Origin: Agrostemma githago
Lineage: Eukaryota > Streptophyta > Magnoliopsida > Caryophyllales > Caryophyllaceae
NCBI GenBank assembly: GCA_958450325.1
Contig: OY288239.1
Span: forward strand, 45,493,511-45,557,510
Direction: 5' to 3'
DNA length: 64,000 nt
Under the pieces are notes generated by a model, which saw nothing but the letters and a program-made list of their open reading frames with translations, made no database searches and was not told the origin of the DNA. Made by a program: the position numbers and the translations under genes. This document shows positions 11,539 through 21,857 of this stretch, one piece after another (the first letter of the stretch is position 1; each line of letters starts with the position of its first letter).

Positions 11539-13040
11539 CTACCGGTCCAACCTTTTCTTCCCCTTGCCATTCGGGTGCACCCGCTTGTGTTTCTCATCGA
11601 TCTTCTGAATACAAGCTTCTACCGCCCTAGCCAAAGACGAGCTCAGCCAATCCCACTTTCCTTCCTCTCTCACAATTTCAATAAGAGTCTCGTTAATCTT
11701 GGCCCGCTTAGTTGAACTGACGAAACTAGGATCGGCAACACTGTCTTCAGTCAGGGACTTAGTGACAGTCCTTCGAGTCACCTCCTCGCCCCTTAGCGGT
11801 GCTGTCTTCCTAACTTTTGAGTTGCTTTGTCCCGACGGGAATTCACAAACCCTCCGCCAGACGGAAGCATTGTCGGTCGGTCGAACACTCTCAATAACAA
11901 CGGGACGCAAGAACCCCTGTTCCCAAGACGCCCTAAATTCCCTGAGCGAATCCTTTGTCCATGGGTCAAAACTAGGAATAACCTTAGCATTCTTCGAATT
12001 GGGGGGCTTGACACCCATTTGATTCGACAACATGCCCGGATAAATATAAACCTGATCCCTCATGGATAGTATCAGCAAAGCCTCAGCTGAAGACAAAAAT
12101 GGAAACCCGGTACGCCCACTAACATTCCACCATGGGATGGACCACCTGATGACCACCTCCCCTTTAGCCAAATAAGAAACCCAGTCCTTTTCCGTGTGAC
12201 CTTTGCTCCAGATTAGCACCGTCTTTCGGCCCGTGAAACCCCTGTATTTATAACCATTGATGCCCCGGGGAGAGTCGACTAAACCAAGCTGCTCCTGTAA
12301 CCAAACCTTTACAAACCACGACAAAACATCAAACCTCCAAACCAAAGCAACCACAAAAAAAAAACAAAAAAAAACCAAGCTACGAAGAAACATGGCACCA
12401 AAAACACCTGTAAAATGATCCGGGAGCCTCGAAAGGATGTTTTGTGAGGTCGAGCACTTGCATCGAGACCCAGAATGAGCTCACCCAAAATAAGCAAGGA
12501 GGGTGATCGTCCATGTTCCATTCCCATTACCACGTGCAAAACTCGAGGGTTACCCCAACCTTCACGCGCCATCGCATCCTTGAAAAGATAATAACAAGCA
12601 ATCGCTATGTTAAAAGCACGCCTACATGCTAAGGCCGAAACATGATAAGAACCAGCCTGCGAGAATGTCCTAAAAAGTAACTCTAAGTTAATGTCATCTC
12701 TCCCAAAGAAACCTTTAGCCTCCTCCAATGAAGAAAGGTCCAAAAAGTGATAAAACCGCTCCACGTAAGCATCATCCCCAGAAAGCACGCAAGGCCGAAC
12801 CGAACTCCACCCACCTATAGCATTTATCTCTTCGGGAAGATGGCAAATTTTACCCCCGGGGAAAGCAAAAACATGGCCTTTTGGGTCCCAAAACAAAGAA
12901 CATGCCAATAAGAAGTCATCTTGTATCTTGACTCGACTCAACGCAACAACCGTGGACAAACCATCATTTGAACAAACCTCGGGGTCACATTTCTGAAAGG
13001 AACCCGCCCATTCGGTCAGGATATTCCCGAAAACCGACAT
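11539..13040 (-). CDS. Antisense accessory gene aORF1, two exons, unknown function
   Basis: On the strand opposite to gag-pol. Exon 1 is 13040-12408, beginning MSVFGNILTEWAGSF; exon 2 is 12306-11539. The 101-nt intron (12407-12307) has GT and AG ends, is rich in T on its own strand, and is joined in phase 0. The product is about 465 residues, with no signal peptide. The C-terminal 100 residues are rich in Lys/Arg and end HPNGKGKKRLDR, a possible nuclear localisation signal. I do not recognise the family. The LFWDPKGHVFAFPGGKICHL segment vaguely recalls PMD-type antisense proteins, but I would not assign it. A TATA box lies 70 bp upstream of the ATG. The frame extends upstream to 13226, but the Met at 13040 fits the TATA spacing. 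The S2 copy has a 1-nt frameshift. Confidence 0.65.
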
Positions 13041-13109
13041 GACCCTAAATATGGATTTTCTAGACCCTATGGATATTGTAGCGTGTCTAAAACGAGCACC
13101 CACAACCCG

Positions 13110-13117
13110 TATATATA
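13110..13117 (-). promoter_or_regulatory. Candidate TATA box of the antisense gene aORF1
   Basis: Read on the - strand the sequence is GGGCTATATATACGGG, a strong TATA-like box 70 nt upstream of the ATG at 13040. It is unchanged in S2 (40662-40669). It suggests that the antisense gene has its own Pol II promoter independent of the LTR. The evidence is sequence and spacing only. Confidence 0.55.
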
Positions 13118-13226
13118 GCCCTAATCCAACAAGAATTAGGAAACAACAAAAATTTCCATAACCCGGACTCGAACCGCACTGACCTAAGCGCCCGACTCTC
13201 CAGCCGCTCGAGCCCAGGCGGCCCAA

Positions 13227-13981
13227 AACCCGAGAGCCTTAGCCAAGGCGCCTATACCTAGGCAGGTAGCGTCCAGAGAAACCCTAAAAATAGAAACATC
13301 GATCCCGCGTTATCACTATAGCTATCACACGACACCTTGGACATCGGGAATGACCTTCCGAAGTGACTAAAACCCGCTTCGGAAACCGAGATACCCATGC
13401 AGGAGCTACAGGAACGCGAGTTCACCCGTCGGACGCTTGAGACTTAAACGTTTTTTTTATTTTTTTAGGGGGATAAGCTACCCCACCTAGGCGTGTTGTA
13501 GCCTGTTAACGGTTATTGTCAAGTTGCGTCTGTAGCCTAATAAGGCAATATTATAAGTATGCAAAAGTGGTCTAACTTTTTTCAAAGGTTGCCCGAATTT
13601 TAACTTTGACTTCATTTTGAATGTCAAAACAACTACACTCATCTTCTAATATACTCGGTCAGAACACGTTAATGTTTTACGTTAATGTTTTACATCTCAC
13701 CCGTCTCAAATCAAAACGTTTTAATCGATGAACTATCTGATCCGATCCCCGGCTAAAACTAACGCATTTCAAAACATCCAAAAGGAAGGGTTTTCGTACT
13801 CCCATGCAACGCCAACGCACACTAAACTAGGTCAGATCGCAAATGAATAAACGCAAAAGTGATTACTTGTCAATCTAGGTAAACAATTCGCCAAACAAAA
13901 ACACAATGCTAATCCAACTAATTCAAATACTAAAACTTAAAGCAAATATACAAAATATACAAATCCATACACAAATCAAGG
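13227..13981. other. Spacer between the two antisense genes
   Basis: No credible gene. It contains a T-rich run near 13450-13467, an 11-bp direct repeat (CGTTAATGTTTTA type) around 13668-13690, and the AT-rich 3' flank of the PMD gene (13900-13981), which is also recognisable downstream of the third PMD copy at 60180-60230. Confidence 0.5.
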
Positions 13982-16643
13982 CTAGGGAGGACCCCTGGAA
14001 GCCGCGCCAATGGCTATCACGACCTCACAAATGTCGTCATCCAAACCTAGATCCTCCAGATCCAGAAAAGGAGACTCACTACCATCCATTCCCGACATCA
14101 TGTCTAAGGTAGCCATCTCGGGGGCTCCTCCAGCCTCCTCGGTAGCACCCGTAGCCTCTGCCTCAGCCTCCCTCTCGATTCGATGCCTAGCCACACCTTG
14201 TGCGGAGGTCTCACCCTGAGACTGAGCCAGCTGCTCATTTAGCTGGGCAATCTCGTCGGCCCGGGATTGCAGGAGTTGTCGCGCCTCAGCCACCTTCGCC
14301 TCGAGCTCGGTCACCCGAGACTCCAGTTGCCCCACTATATCCGCGACATCCTACAAATACACCTGAACATTAGAAAAACACACAAGCAGCCTAGAAAACC
14401 ACCATAGTCATGCAAACTCACCGATCGGGATCCCAAAGTGTCACGGGAAACCCTCGAGGCATAGACCCGGAAGCAGTTGGCTTCCTGCCACAACCGCTGA
14501 TACCAAGCTGAGGAAACCTGAGAGATGAAACCATAGAATTTAGACAAACCGACCCTAATTCTTTACACCCGGACAAAAAATGAAAGCCAAAACTCACCCG
14601 GTATACCCGGTCACGCCACTCTATCCCAGCGTCCATCACCTCCGCCGAACACAGGGGGAGAGGCTCAGTGAAAGCTATCCCGGTCGCGTCCACCCTAAGC
14701 AGCGTCAGGGGAAAATCTGGCGGCTGGATTTCATCAGCCGGATCGGCCAACTAAGAAAGCAACAAATCGGTCGGTCAAAGGGCAAGGAAACGCTAAACCA
14801 CGTAATAAACCTTAGAACCAAGAATTAGAACATTACCACAAGGCGGTACCAAGCTAGGCGCTGGCTGACGTGAGATAGATAAGAGGCACCAGGCACGAAG
14901 AGTGCATCGCCTCCTTCTCCATCCCTATCCTCGAGGACCTCTGCGGTGGTCGGTGATCTGAACATGGTCCGGGGAGGATCAACCGGCACCCCGAAATCGT
15001 CATACAAGCACTAACGCACCAACCGCTCGCCCAGATACCAAACCGGGCTAAACAACGCAGGAAGGAGCATCCTCCTATAACTCCGAGGCCTCAGCTCCGC
15101 AGCCACATACTCCGGCACGCCCTCATAATCGGCCCAAAGGCTGGCCACAAACTACACGAATAAAATCAACACCTCAATAAATCCTAAACCTTGGGGGCTG
15201 CTAAACTAAAAAGGACATAAAGAGAAAACTTACATCCCCGAGGCTTAGCTGGTTGACCAGCGCATTCTCCGACGGGTAGTGGCTAATTGTACTCTTAGGC
15301 TGAGCCAGCCTTTACTCGATCCCCGTCGGGAATCTCTTTGGGTGAACTCGCACCGTTTTAGGTGCCAAGCAAGGAAAAAAGGAATAGATCCAAGCCTGAA
15401 AAATCTCATTATACCTTTAGCAACACTAAGCCAAAATTAAGCAGAACTTAAAATGCAGGAGTGAGAATAGCAGTTAACCTTCAGTATATGGTCCGGACCC
15501 ACAATGGGCAAAGCTGAGGCAGACTCTATCGCCAACGGCCTCACCATGACTTGCAGGCAGCGAGTCATCTCCGCGAAAGCCGCGGTTACCCAATCGTAAC
15601 GTCCTAGCTGAGCCAGGTCAACTAGGAGAGGCAAAATCCTAGTGCTAAACCTCTCGCCTTTATCCGAGAAGTGGGTCAACCCTTAGAAGTACCACAATCG
15701 GGCATCCTTCTCTGGTGTGTTGGATTCTCGACCGTCTAACACCGACACCCACTCGAAGTGATTGGTGATATACGAGCTCACCAGAGCATGAGGCGCACTT
15801 TATGCCTCACGCTCCAAACAATCCCCGATGAGGCAACGCACCTCATCACTATCTAGCCTAGGGCCCTCAGCGGCCCACCTAATCCTATCCGGACCCCAGG
15901 GCAAACCAGTAATCATCCCAAAATCCTCTAGGGTCATCCCGACCTCCCCAAAAGCCATGTGGAAGGTCGAGGTAGTATCATGGAAGCGATCTATCATCGC
16001 TCTAATCACCATGAGGTTGCACTTAGTCTTACAACCCACCAACCGGACCCACTTCTCGACCACGGGACCTAGAGTAGTCCTCGCGATAATCCCCTTTACC
16101 GCGGGGGTCAACTTCTTAGAATAAATCTCGAGACACGTAGTAATGCCCGAGAAAGTCCTTATCGGGCCTGGGGCTGCAAACCAAAACAATACAAGTATAA
16201 ACAAAACAAAGCTAACCTAACCCGAGCCAAAAATCTAAGACATAACTAATAATAAGCACGAATAGGACACTCACCAGACCATGCACGATGCGGTGAGAAA
16301 CGTGAAAGTCAAGGTGAAACAGCAACAGATGGTCATCCCAATCTCGAGCCCACTCGGGATCCTCGTAAAAAATCTCCTCATTCTCCAATACAGGAAACGG
16401 AACATGAGCCCTCCAAGAAACCGTCTCCGGAAGCCTGCGCTTCCTCACCCTATCGAAATTGACCTCATTTATGACCTCGGGGTCGCGGCGCTGAGACGAG
16501 ATACTCCGTCGTCTCCTACGAATCCCACGGGGAGTCTGTGAACTCGTGCCGACAGCCTCGCCACTAGTACCAACCGAATGAGCTCCCTCGAAACGCTCGG
16601 TGTTACCTCTAACTATAAAATCGTACAAAAATGAAAAACCCAT
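13982..16643 (-). pseudogene. Antisense PMD gene (aORF2): plant mobile domain plus C-terminal coiled coil
   Basis: A multi-exon gene on the strand opposite to gag-pol. Upstream exon about 16643-16275 encodes a basic N-terminal part (GIRRRRRSISSQRR). Next exon about 16173-15470 carries the PMD core: KLTPAVKGIIARTTLGPVVE, then RFHDTTSTFHMAFGEVGMTL and GLPWGPDRIRW. Later exons encode WADYEGVPEYVAAELRP, IEWRDRVYR and a final exon (14350-13982) with a heptad-like stretch around VTELEAKVAEARQLLQSRA and an acidic end. PMD proteins occur in plant mobile elements and in the MAIN/MAIL1 family. Splice sites match the copy at 57.9-60.2 kb. Stops after CLEREA and at LWYF break the core. The phase of the first junction is unclear, and a LINE sits just upstream, so the true first exon may lie beyond it. 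Confidence 0.8.
14694..14740. other. 41-bp segment present in S1, absent from S2
   Basis: S1 has 41 extra bases between GTCGCGTCCA and TCAGCCGG; S2 joins these directly at about 42243. The segment encodes part of the PMD exon LADPADEIQPPDFPLTLLRV, also found in the copy at 59390, so S2 has the deletion. A 2-bp repeat (CA) at the ends allows a slippage or end-joining origin. 41 bp is not a multiple of three, so S2 loses the frame here. Confidence 0.85.
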
Positions 16644-16657
16644 ACCTCAGGTCAGGC

Positions 16658-17412
16658 TAAAGCAGCTTAAACACATGGACTTGGAGGAAGATATGCAAAG
16701 TGAAAGAGATATTCAAGGGTGCATTCGAATCAAATACCGGGACTGTTGATGCTCACGATTATTCAATCAACAAAGGCCATAACTGGTTGCGAACTGAGGT
16801 GACTACTGCACAATGGACGCATATTGTATGGAACAGATGGACTTACCCCAAACATAGCTTCATTAATTGAATATATCATCACAATGGCCTTAACACAAAG
16901 AAGAAGCTGTATGATCTGGGCATTGTACAGGAGGATACTTGTTGTATCTGTGGGACTGAATCAGAGACAGCGGAGCATCTATTTTTCGCGTGTGAGTATA
17001 GTAAGCAATTGTTAGGAATGCTGAATGGGTGGATGCAAACTAATTGCCCGAGTGCTAATATTCTGACTTAGAGGAATAGTAGGAGAGGCTCGAAACTCAG
17101 AAGGAATGCAATAAACGGAGTTCTGAACGCAGCTATATACCATATTTGGTGCCAGAGAAACATGGCTTGTATAGAAGGAATTCTATTGCATCCTAAAGTT
17201 ATACTACGAAAGATACAGGAAGATTTCAGGCTTAAATCAAGACAAGGATTGAATGGGAAGTTGACTGTAATTGAAAAGCAATGGCTAGATAGGCTGTTAG
17301 ATGTAACTTTTATATCTCATAACTGATTTAAGCACGCTGAACCTGTGTATACATACGTTACCATTATTTATACAATTTTTACACTTTACCAAAAAATAAA
17401 GCAGCTTAAACA
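16658..17412 (+). mobile_element. 5'-truncated LINE with 16-bp target-site duplication
   Basis: The insert, 16674-17396, is flanked by identical 16-bp copies of TAAAGCAGCTTAAACA at 16658-16673 and 17397-17412. It ends in an A-rich tail (ACCAAAAAA). The + strand encodes the end of a plant LINE ORF2: a reverse-transcriptase zinc-binding domain with PKHSFIN and the Cys/His cluster CCICGTESETAEHLFFAC, then the C-terminus LDRLLDVTFISHN. One TGA interrupts the frame at FIN(W). The element is the 3' 0.72 kb only. It sits about 15 bp upstream of the first visible PMD exon of the opposite strand, so it probably separated that exon from its upstream sequence. The same insertion is in S2. Confidence 0.92.
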
Positions 17413-17910
17413 GGTCAAAATAGGATCAAAACTTCGGATAAGGATATTAAAATTCCGAAAATGCCACTAACGCCTATTTTCGATCCCGGTCACGAATGGA
17501 AGTGGTTTCGGGAAAATCCGGCATCGTTACGACACCTTTTGGTCCGTCTTAAGACACGCAAAACCTCACGGAGATCCCTAAAAGTCATCCTAGCCGACAA
17601 GGGAGCTACCCACATCCTCACAAACACTATTTGAGCAAGATTACGCAAAACAGTACAAATGCGGGAATATCCAAAAACGCACACAAAGAATCAAGAGCAA
17701 GATATCAAGCCACGGCCCGGGCCCAAGCAAGCAACCGCTAGCAAAGACGTCGGGTATGATTTCTAAGCCATTGCTGGCGAGCCTCAACACGTAGTCCATT
17801 GGACTTAAAACGACCCGACCGGACAGTCACCAGGTCGTAATCTTCGATTGACCTGGGCGGCTATACTTTGACTTTCACCTTGTCCAAGCCTCAGTCAAAG
17901 TGGGGGCTTC
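17413..17910 (+). other. Tat-1 3' tail and polypurine tract
   Basis: Noncoding. Bases from about 17695 onward match the tails before LTR-1 and LTR-3; the tract AAAGTGGGGGCTTC directly precedes the LTR start at 17911. The first 280 bases have no recognised gene and probably include upstream sequence of the PMD gene displaced by the LINE. Confidence 0.65.
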
Positions 17911-20044
17911 TGTAGACACCCAGATTTGGACCTGGTGGTTGCAGAAGTGCCTAGCAAACACCCGATGACGATAAGACTACAACGCGACGCGGGTTCGCGA
18001 TGTTTTAGGTAGTTTTCCTATAGAACGGACCAAATAATTACTCGGAAAAATTAAAACTAACATGATGGCGGCCTTAATCGTGTCGTTACGGTCACATAGA
18101 CACTAATTAGAGTTAATTCCGACACCGGGACCCCGAGTCGGCCCTGAAACTCGAACCAAGTCAACACCGTGTCAAGCGAACCTCAGGATGAACACCCGAG
18201 GCCCACTAAACCCACGGCGCTAGGTCAAGCCGTGGGAAACCTTAACACCCAAGAAACGTATTATACATCCGTCTCACGGTTTTGGAAAATATCAAAACCG
18301 TATCCTCAAAATCCCAACCGCCCCACCCTACGCGCCTTGGTCTCACCACGCCTTAGCCCAGGCGCCTGAGTCCTGGTGCGCCCCAGCTCAGGCGTCCATA
18401 TGGGCGACGAGGGCCAAAAACACCTATAAATACCCCCCCCCCTCCGCCTCATTCATTCGACACACAATTCTCATTCTTCTCTTCCTCCTCTAAACTCTCG
18501 CTAAGGGGTCGCACTCCGACACCCGAGTCAAACGATCCACTCGATCGTAGTTCCAATAAAAAAAGCGACATCAACGCTACTCCTCACCTTCGAGCACCCC
18601 ACTTGATACCGAGGTGCCTGTGATCGACTAGCTCAAAACTAGTAACGAAATTCTGCCGGATTAGCCGCAGAATTAGTCCTTAGCAACGAAGCTCTGCCAG
18701 AGTAGCCGCGGGAAGGTCAAACGGTAACGGAGTTCTGCCGGTTGATCGAGTCGTCTCTAGGTTGCCATCTAAACAAAATTTTCCTTATTTGTACTTTCTA
18801 TTATTATGCACCACGACAACACTAGATGTGGGCGCTAGGCCCACAAGCATCTACTAAAATACGTAACGTCCCAACTTCAACCACAAATACTAAAACACAC
18901 TAAATAGACCCGAGTAATTCCGAGATCCGTTCTCAAATTTATCTATGCATCGAGTCCCGTTTAGTGTATACTTTGAGGGTGCAACTCCTCACAATGTGAT
19001 TTACTTACATTCGCATTTACAGTTTTTCGTATGATTTATTGTTTTTATGACCTTATAATCGCATGCTAAATCACCTAACACGGAATTCAAAACGTAAAAT
19101 ATCAAAAACTGAACAAAGTGATGGTCAAGTTCCGTATTAGTCCGGGTGCTCACCTTATTAGGTTCGACGCATCTCTATTAATGCCGAACCGACGCAATTT
19201 AAGCAGAATATCAGGTAAGGTATACCACAAGAACGACTAATATCCGTATTATCGCGTTAAAACTGATTTACTAATACGTATAATACTAGTACTCTCTACT
19301 CTCCTACGTGCATCTTTTCATGGCCTTCTTGTCACATGAAATCGCATGCAAAGAATGTAAACACCACTTCTTCGACGATAAAACTTACTTGTCCTTAAAC
19401 AACCGACGTATCTAAATATAGGGTTAAAACAACGGATGTTAAAATACTTCCGCCACAACAAAAGAACTAGAATATCAGCCCACCGATTGATTAGTAGAGG
19501 CCGCTATAGTGCGGGCGGGATTGGGTGTTGACATCTATCGGATGTTGGCTTCCCAATACGTACCCTCACCTCTTACTCAGAGTCGACGGTTTTCGGATGT
19601 CCGAAACCATTGACAATGAGAGTCATTCCAGGCATGGAGTGCTTAAGAGTACAAGTCTTTATCTTTATGTCCCGTGCCACTCAACTTTGAGCCGGCAAGG
19701 GATCAAAGTTGACTTGAACGGTTTCTGAGTCCCCATAATTGACTCGGTGGCGATTCCACAAATCGACAACGAATTCAGTTCACTAAAAAGGTCGCTTACC
19801 AAATGAATCGGCCTTTAAACATTTACAACCACGACTCGATCGATTCCCAAACGGAAACACGGGTGCTCGCACTCGTCTAGTACAAGTCCGGATCGTCATC
19901 CAAACCGAGGTCCGACACTTCGCCCCGTATGCGAGATCGGCTCGGCCCCCGGCATAGAGGGGGCCGCGTGGGTGGCCGCCGCCACACATTGAAAACCGGG
20001 TCGGTCCCGCGCGGGGCGCCGGGCGGTGCGGAGGGACGTCCACA
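17911..20044 (+). mobile_element. Tat/Ogre-type LTR-2 (2.1 kb)
   Basis: It starts TGTAGACACC and ends GTCCACA, with the TATA box at 18425 followed by a longer C-run than in LTR-1. GTAACG/TCTGCCG repeats lie at about 18640-18740. It is preceded by a polypurine tract and followed by Tat leader sequence, so it also has internal sequence on both sides. It is clearly diverged from LTR-1, more than the S1/S2 copies are from each other, so LTR-1 and LTR-2 are not a recently made pair. Confidence 0.9.
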
Positions 20045-21555
20045 CCTAACTGATATCAAGACCAATCGACCTCTTCGCGGTAAGATCCTTAAGGACACGC
20101 GGAGAGATCCTCGATTGACGCTCCGGCCGCTTAACGCGTACCTCCCGGGAATAATAAGCGGATAGTTCCGAACGGAAGGTATGACACTCGTCTCCCTAAA
20201 CGATTTGACAATGCCTAAGTAAAGACTATTCGTGGACGGTAGCCTACCCTAACCTACCCGTGTCTGCATCCTGCATGAGTGTATGCATTCCTAGTTACGT
20301 GTAACGTGTTTGAACAACCCAAATAAAACACTAAAAAATCTGGATTCAACCACGCCAACATATTCAACCGCACCCAATTCCATTTTCAAAAAATACCTCC
20401 TCTTTTCGAAACGACCTTTTGAATACCAATACTCCGGTCAAACCGTAATTTCAAAAAAGGAAAAAAAAAATTAGATACCGTTATCATGGCAAATTTTACA
20501 CTCACTATTTTCAAAAAAATTTAGTGCCATCGCGTTGGGCAAAGTAAGACCCGTCAACAACGAATACCGTCAATACCACTGAGACTCCTGATCAATGGGA
20601 TCAATGTACCTCAAAAAGTCACATTTTATTTCAAAAAAAAATTTGTTTTTACACACATAATGTTAACACAACCGAAGCTTCAATTAATGAAGTCAAGGAA
20701 CCCAAAACGGTTACACTCTCAAAACACTTTTCACAATACATCACCCCCACTGTTAAATGCTAGTTAATGCAACCAACGAACGTGGGTCACTCGTTTTTAA
20801 AGTTTTTCTAAAAAAACAACACTATTCACTACGTAAATTCCCTAATAAGGATTTAGTCACACCTTCCGAAGCACCATCACGGACATCACGCTCTACCACG
20901 AGCAACACATACACCATGACTATCGAACTGGCTAATAAATAGTAGTTTCGATGAAAGCACCATGCCATCATTTTCAAAACCGGTTCCCCCAAGAACCATG
21001 CTCCTTCAAAAAAATTCCACTTTGCTATCGTCGGATTCCTGACACACACCTATAGCAACACACTTTCACGTCACAAGCGATGCCGCCACGCCATCATCAC
21101 AAATCGTCTTTTTCAAGGAAATCTTTCCTCCGCAAAGATTGGTCGTTTTCAAAAAAAAAAAACATATATCAAAATTCTTTGATCCAGAGCCGGGATCGCG
21201 ATCAACTTCTTACGTCGTACAACCGTATGATTAAGTGTCTGTGTTAGTTACTAGGATCACCTCTACTCGAGGTCTTACATTTTGGGTCGTCTCATCCTGA
21301 GAAGTCCTCTTTAAACCTCACCTCCGAGGTTTGGGTCAAATCGTCTCGTTATGGAGACCTAAATTTTGTTAGGCGTTTCACTGAATACACCAAGAGTCTA
21401 AAACACCCGAGTCCCTAAGCCACTGACCGCACACACACGCGAGTCAGGGGTCTCATTCCCGCATCGCTCGATTACGAGCATCCCTCAAGTCTCTTACATC
21501 GTTCGGTGGATCCGTTCTGATCTTTTGATCCTTTCCCACAGAATCACTCCCCAAC
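20045..21555 (+). other. Tat-2 leader, primer binding site deleted
   Basis: The leader begins directly at CCTAACTGATATCAAG, which corresponds to base 7809 of Tat-1. The 127 bases that hold the primer binding site in Tat-1 (7682-7808) are absent. After a conserved 150 bp the leader is much longer than that of Tat-1, about 1.5 kb, noncoding, and has A-runs at 20459, 20505, 20632 and 21150. No gene is recognised. Confidence 0.7.
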
Positions 21556-21798
21556 ATGCCAGTAGATTCAAGCGCCATCGAAAGCATCTGCAACGATGTC
21601 AATACCCTAACCAAATTAGTTCGCAACATCCATACTTCGGTAAGTTTGACTTTCTCCGTTCGTTACATCAATAACCGCCTCAATTTCCTTGAGAGTAGGG
21701 ACACAGAAAGTGAAACGAACGCCAATCCGGGCAATTATCGCGCCCAAGCGCCCACCCGGAATAGATTATCCAAACGATCCGCCCGATCAAAGCTTACC
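21556..21798 (+). pseudogene. gag: Tat-2 gag, N-terminal fragment cut by the duplication breakpoint
   Basis: ATG at 21556. The first 80 residues (MPVDSSAIESICNDVNTLTK) parallel the Tat-1 gag start, including the shared RLNFLES block. The frame is cut at 21798, where sequence jumps into the element A LTR; the reading frame continues for a few artificial codons to 21825. The S2 copy (49066) begins MSVDSS and continues past the breakpoint into other sequence. Confidence 0.75.
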
Positions 21799-21857
21799 CA
21801 AGTTAATGCCTTCAAATTTCCTTGACTATTGGCTCCTTTATTCAGTCCACACTCGAG

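Larger units (their letters stand above)
7682..17910 (+). mobile_element. Tat-1 internal region (non-autonomous Ty3/Gypsy)
   Basis: The region between LTR-1 and LTR-2 holds, in order: primer binding site, shortened gag, about 450 bp of noncoding sequence where protease, RT and the first RNase H should be, the end of an RNase H fused to integrase, three 67-bp repeats, two multi-exon genes on the - strand, a LINE insertion, and a tail ending in a polypurine tract (AAAGTGGGGG). Tat elements are known for primer sites of the tRNA-Arg type, an extra RNase H, 3' tandem repeats and antisense genes, which fits. The internal deletion makes it dependent on other elements for reverse transcription. Confidence 0.85.
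1..21798. repeat. Segmental tandem duplication, unit S1 (right-hand part)
   Basis: This stretch is repeated in direct orientation at 27559-49308. The alignment is nearly colinear: the offset is 27558 at the left end, 27559 at the integrase block, 27553 near 13.9 kb, and 27510 to 27512 after a 41-bp indel near 14.7 kb. Differences are scattered substitutions and small indels. The copy ends abruptly at 21798, where S2 continues into other sequence at 49309. The left end of S1 lies outside the window. All features between 1 and 21798 therefore have a partner in S2. Confidence 0.97.

Noticed and set aside
13140..13220. Possible tRNA gene on the - strand (B-box-like GGTTCGAGTCC near 13170)
   Set aside because: Only the T-loop-like sequence fits. 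The T stem has a mismatch, no A box or anticodon arm is found at the right distance, and the acceptor halves do not pair.
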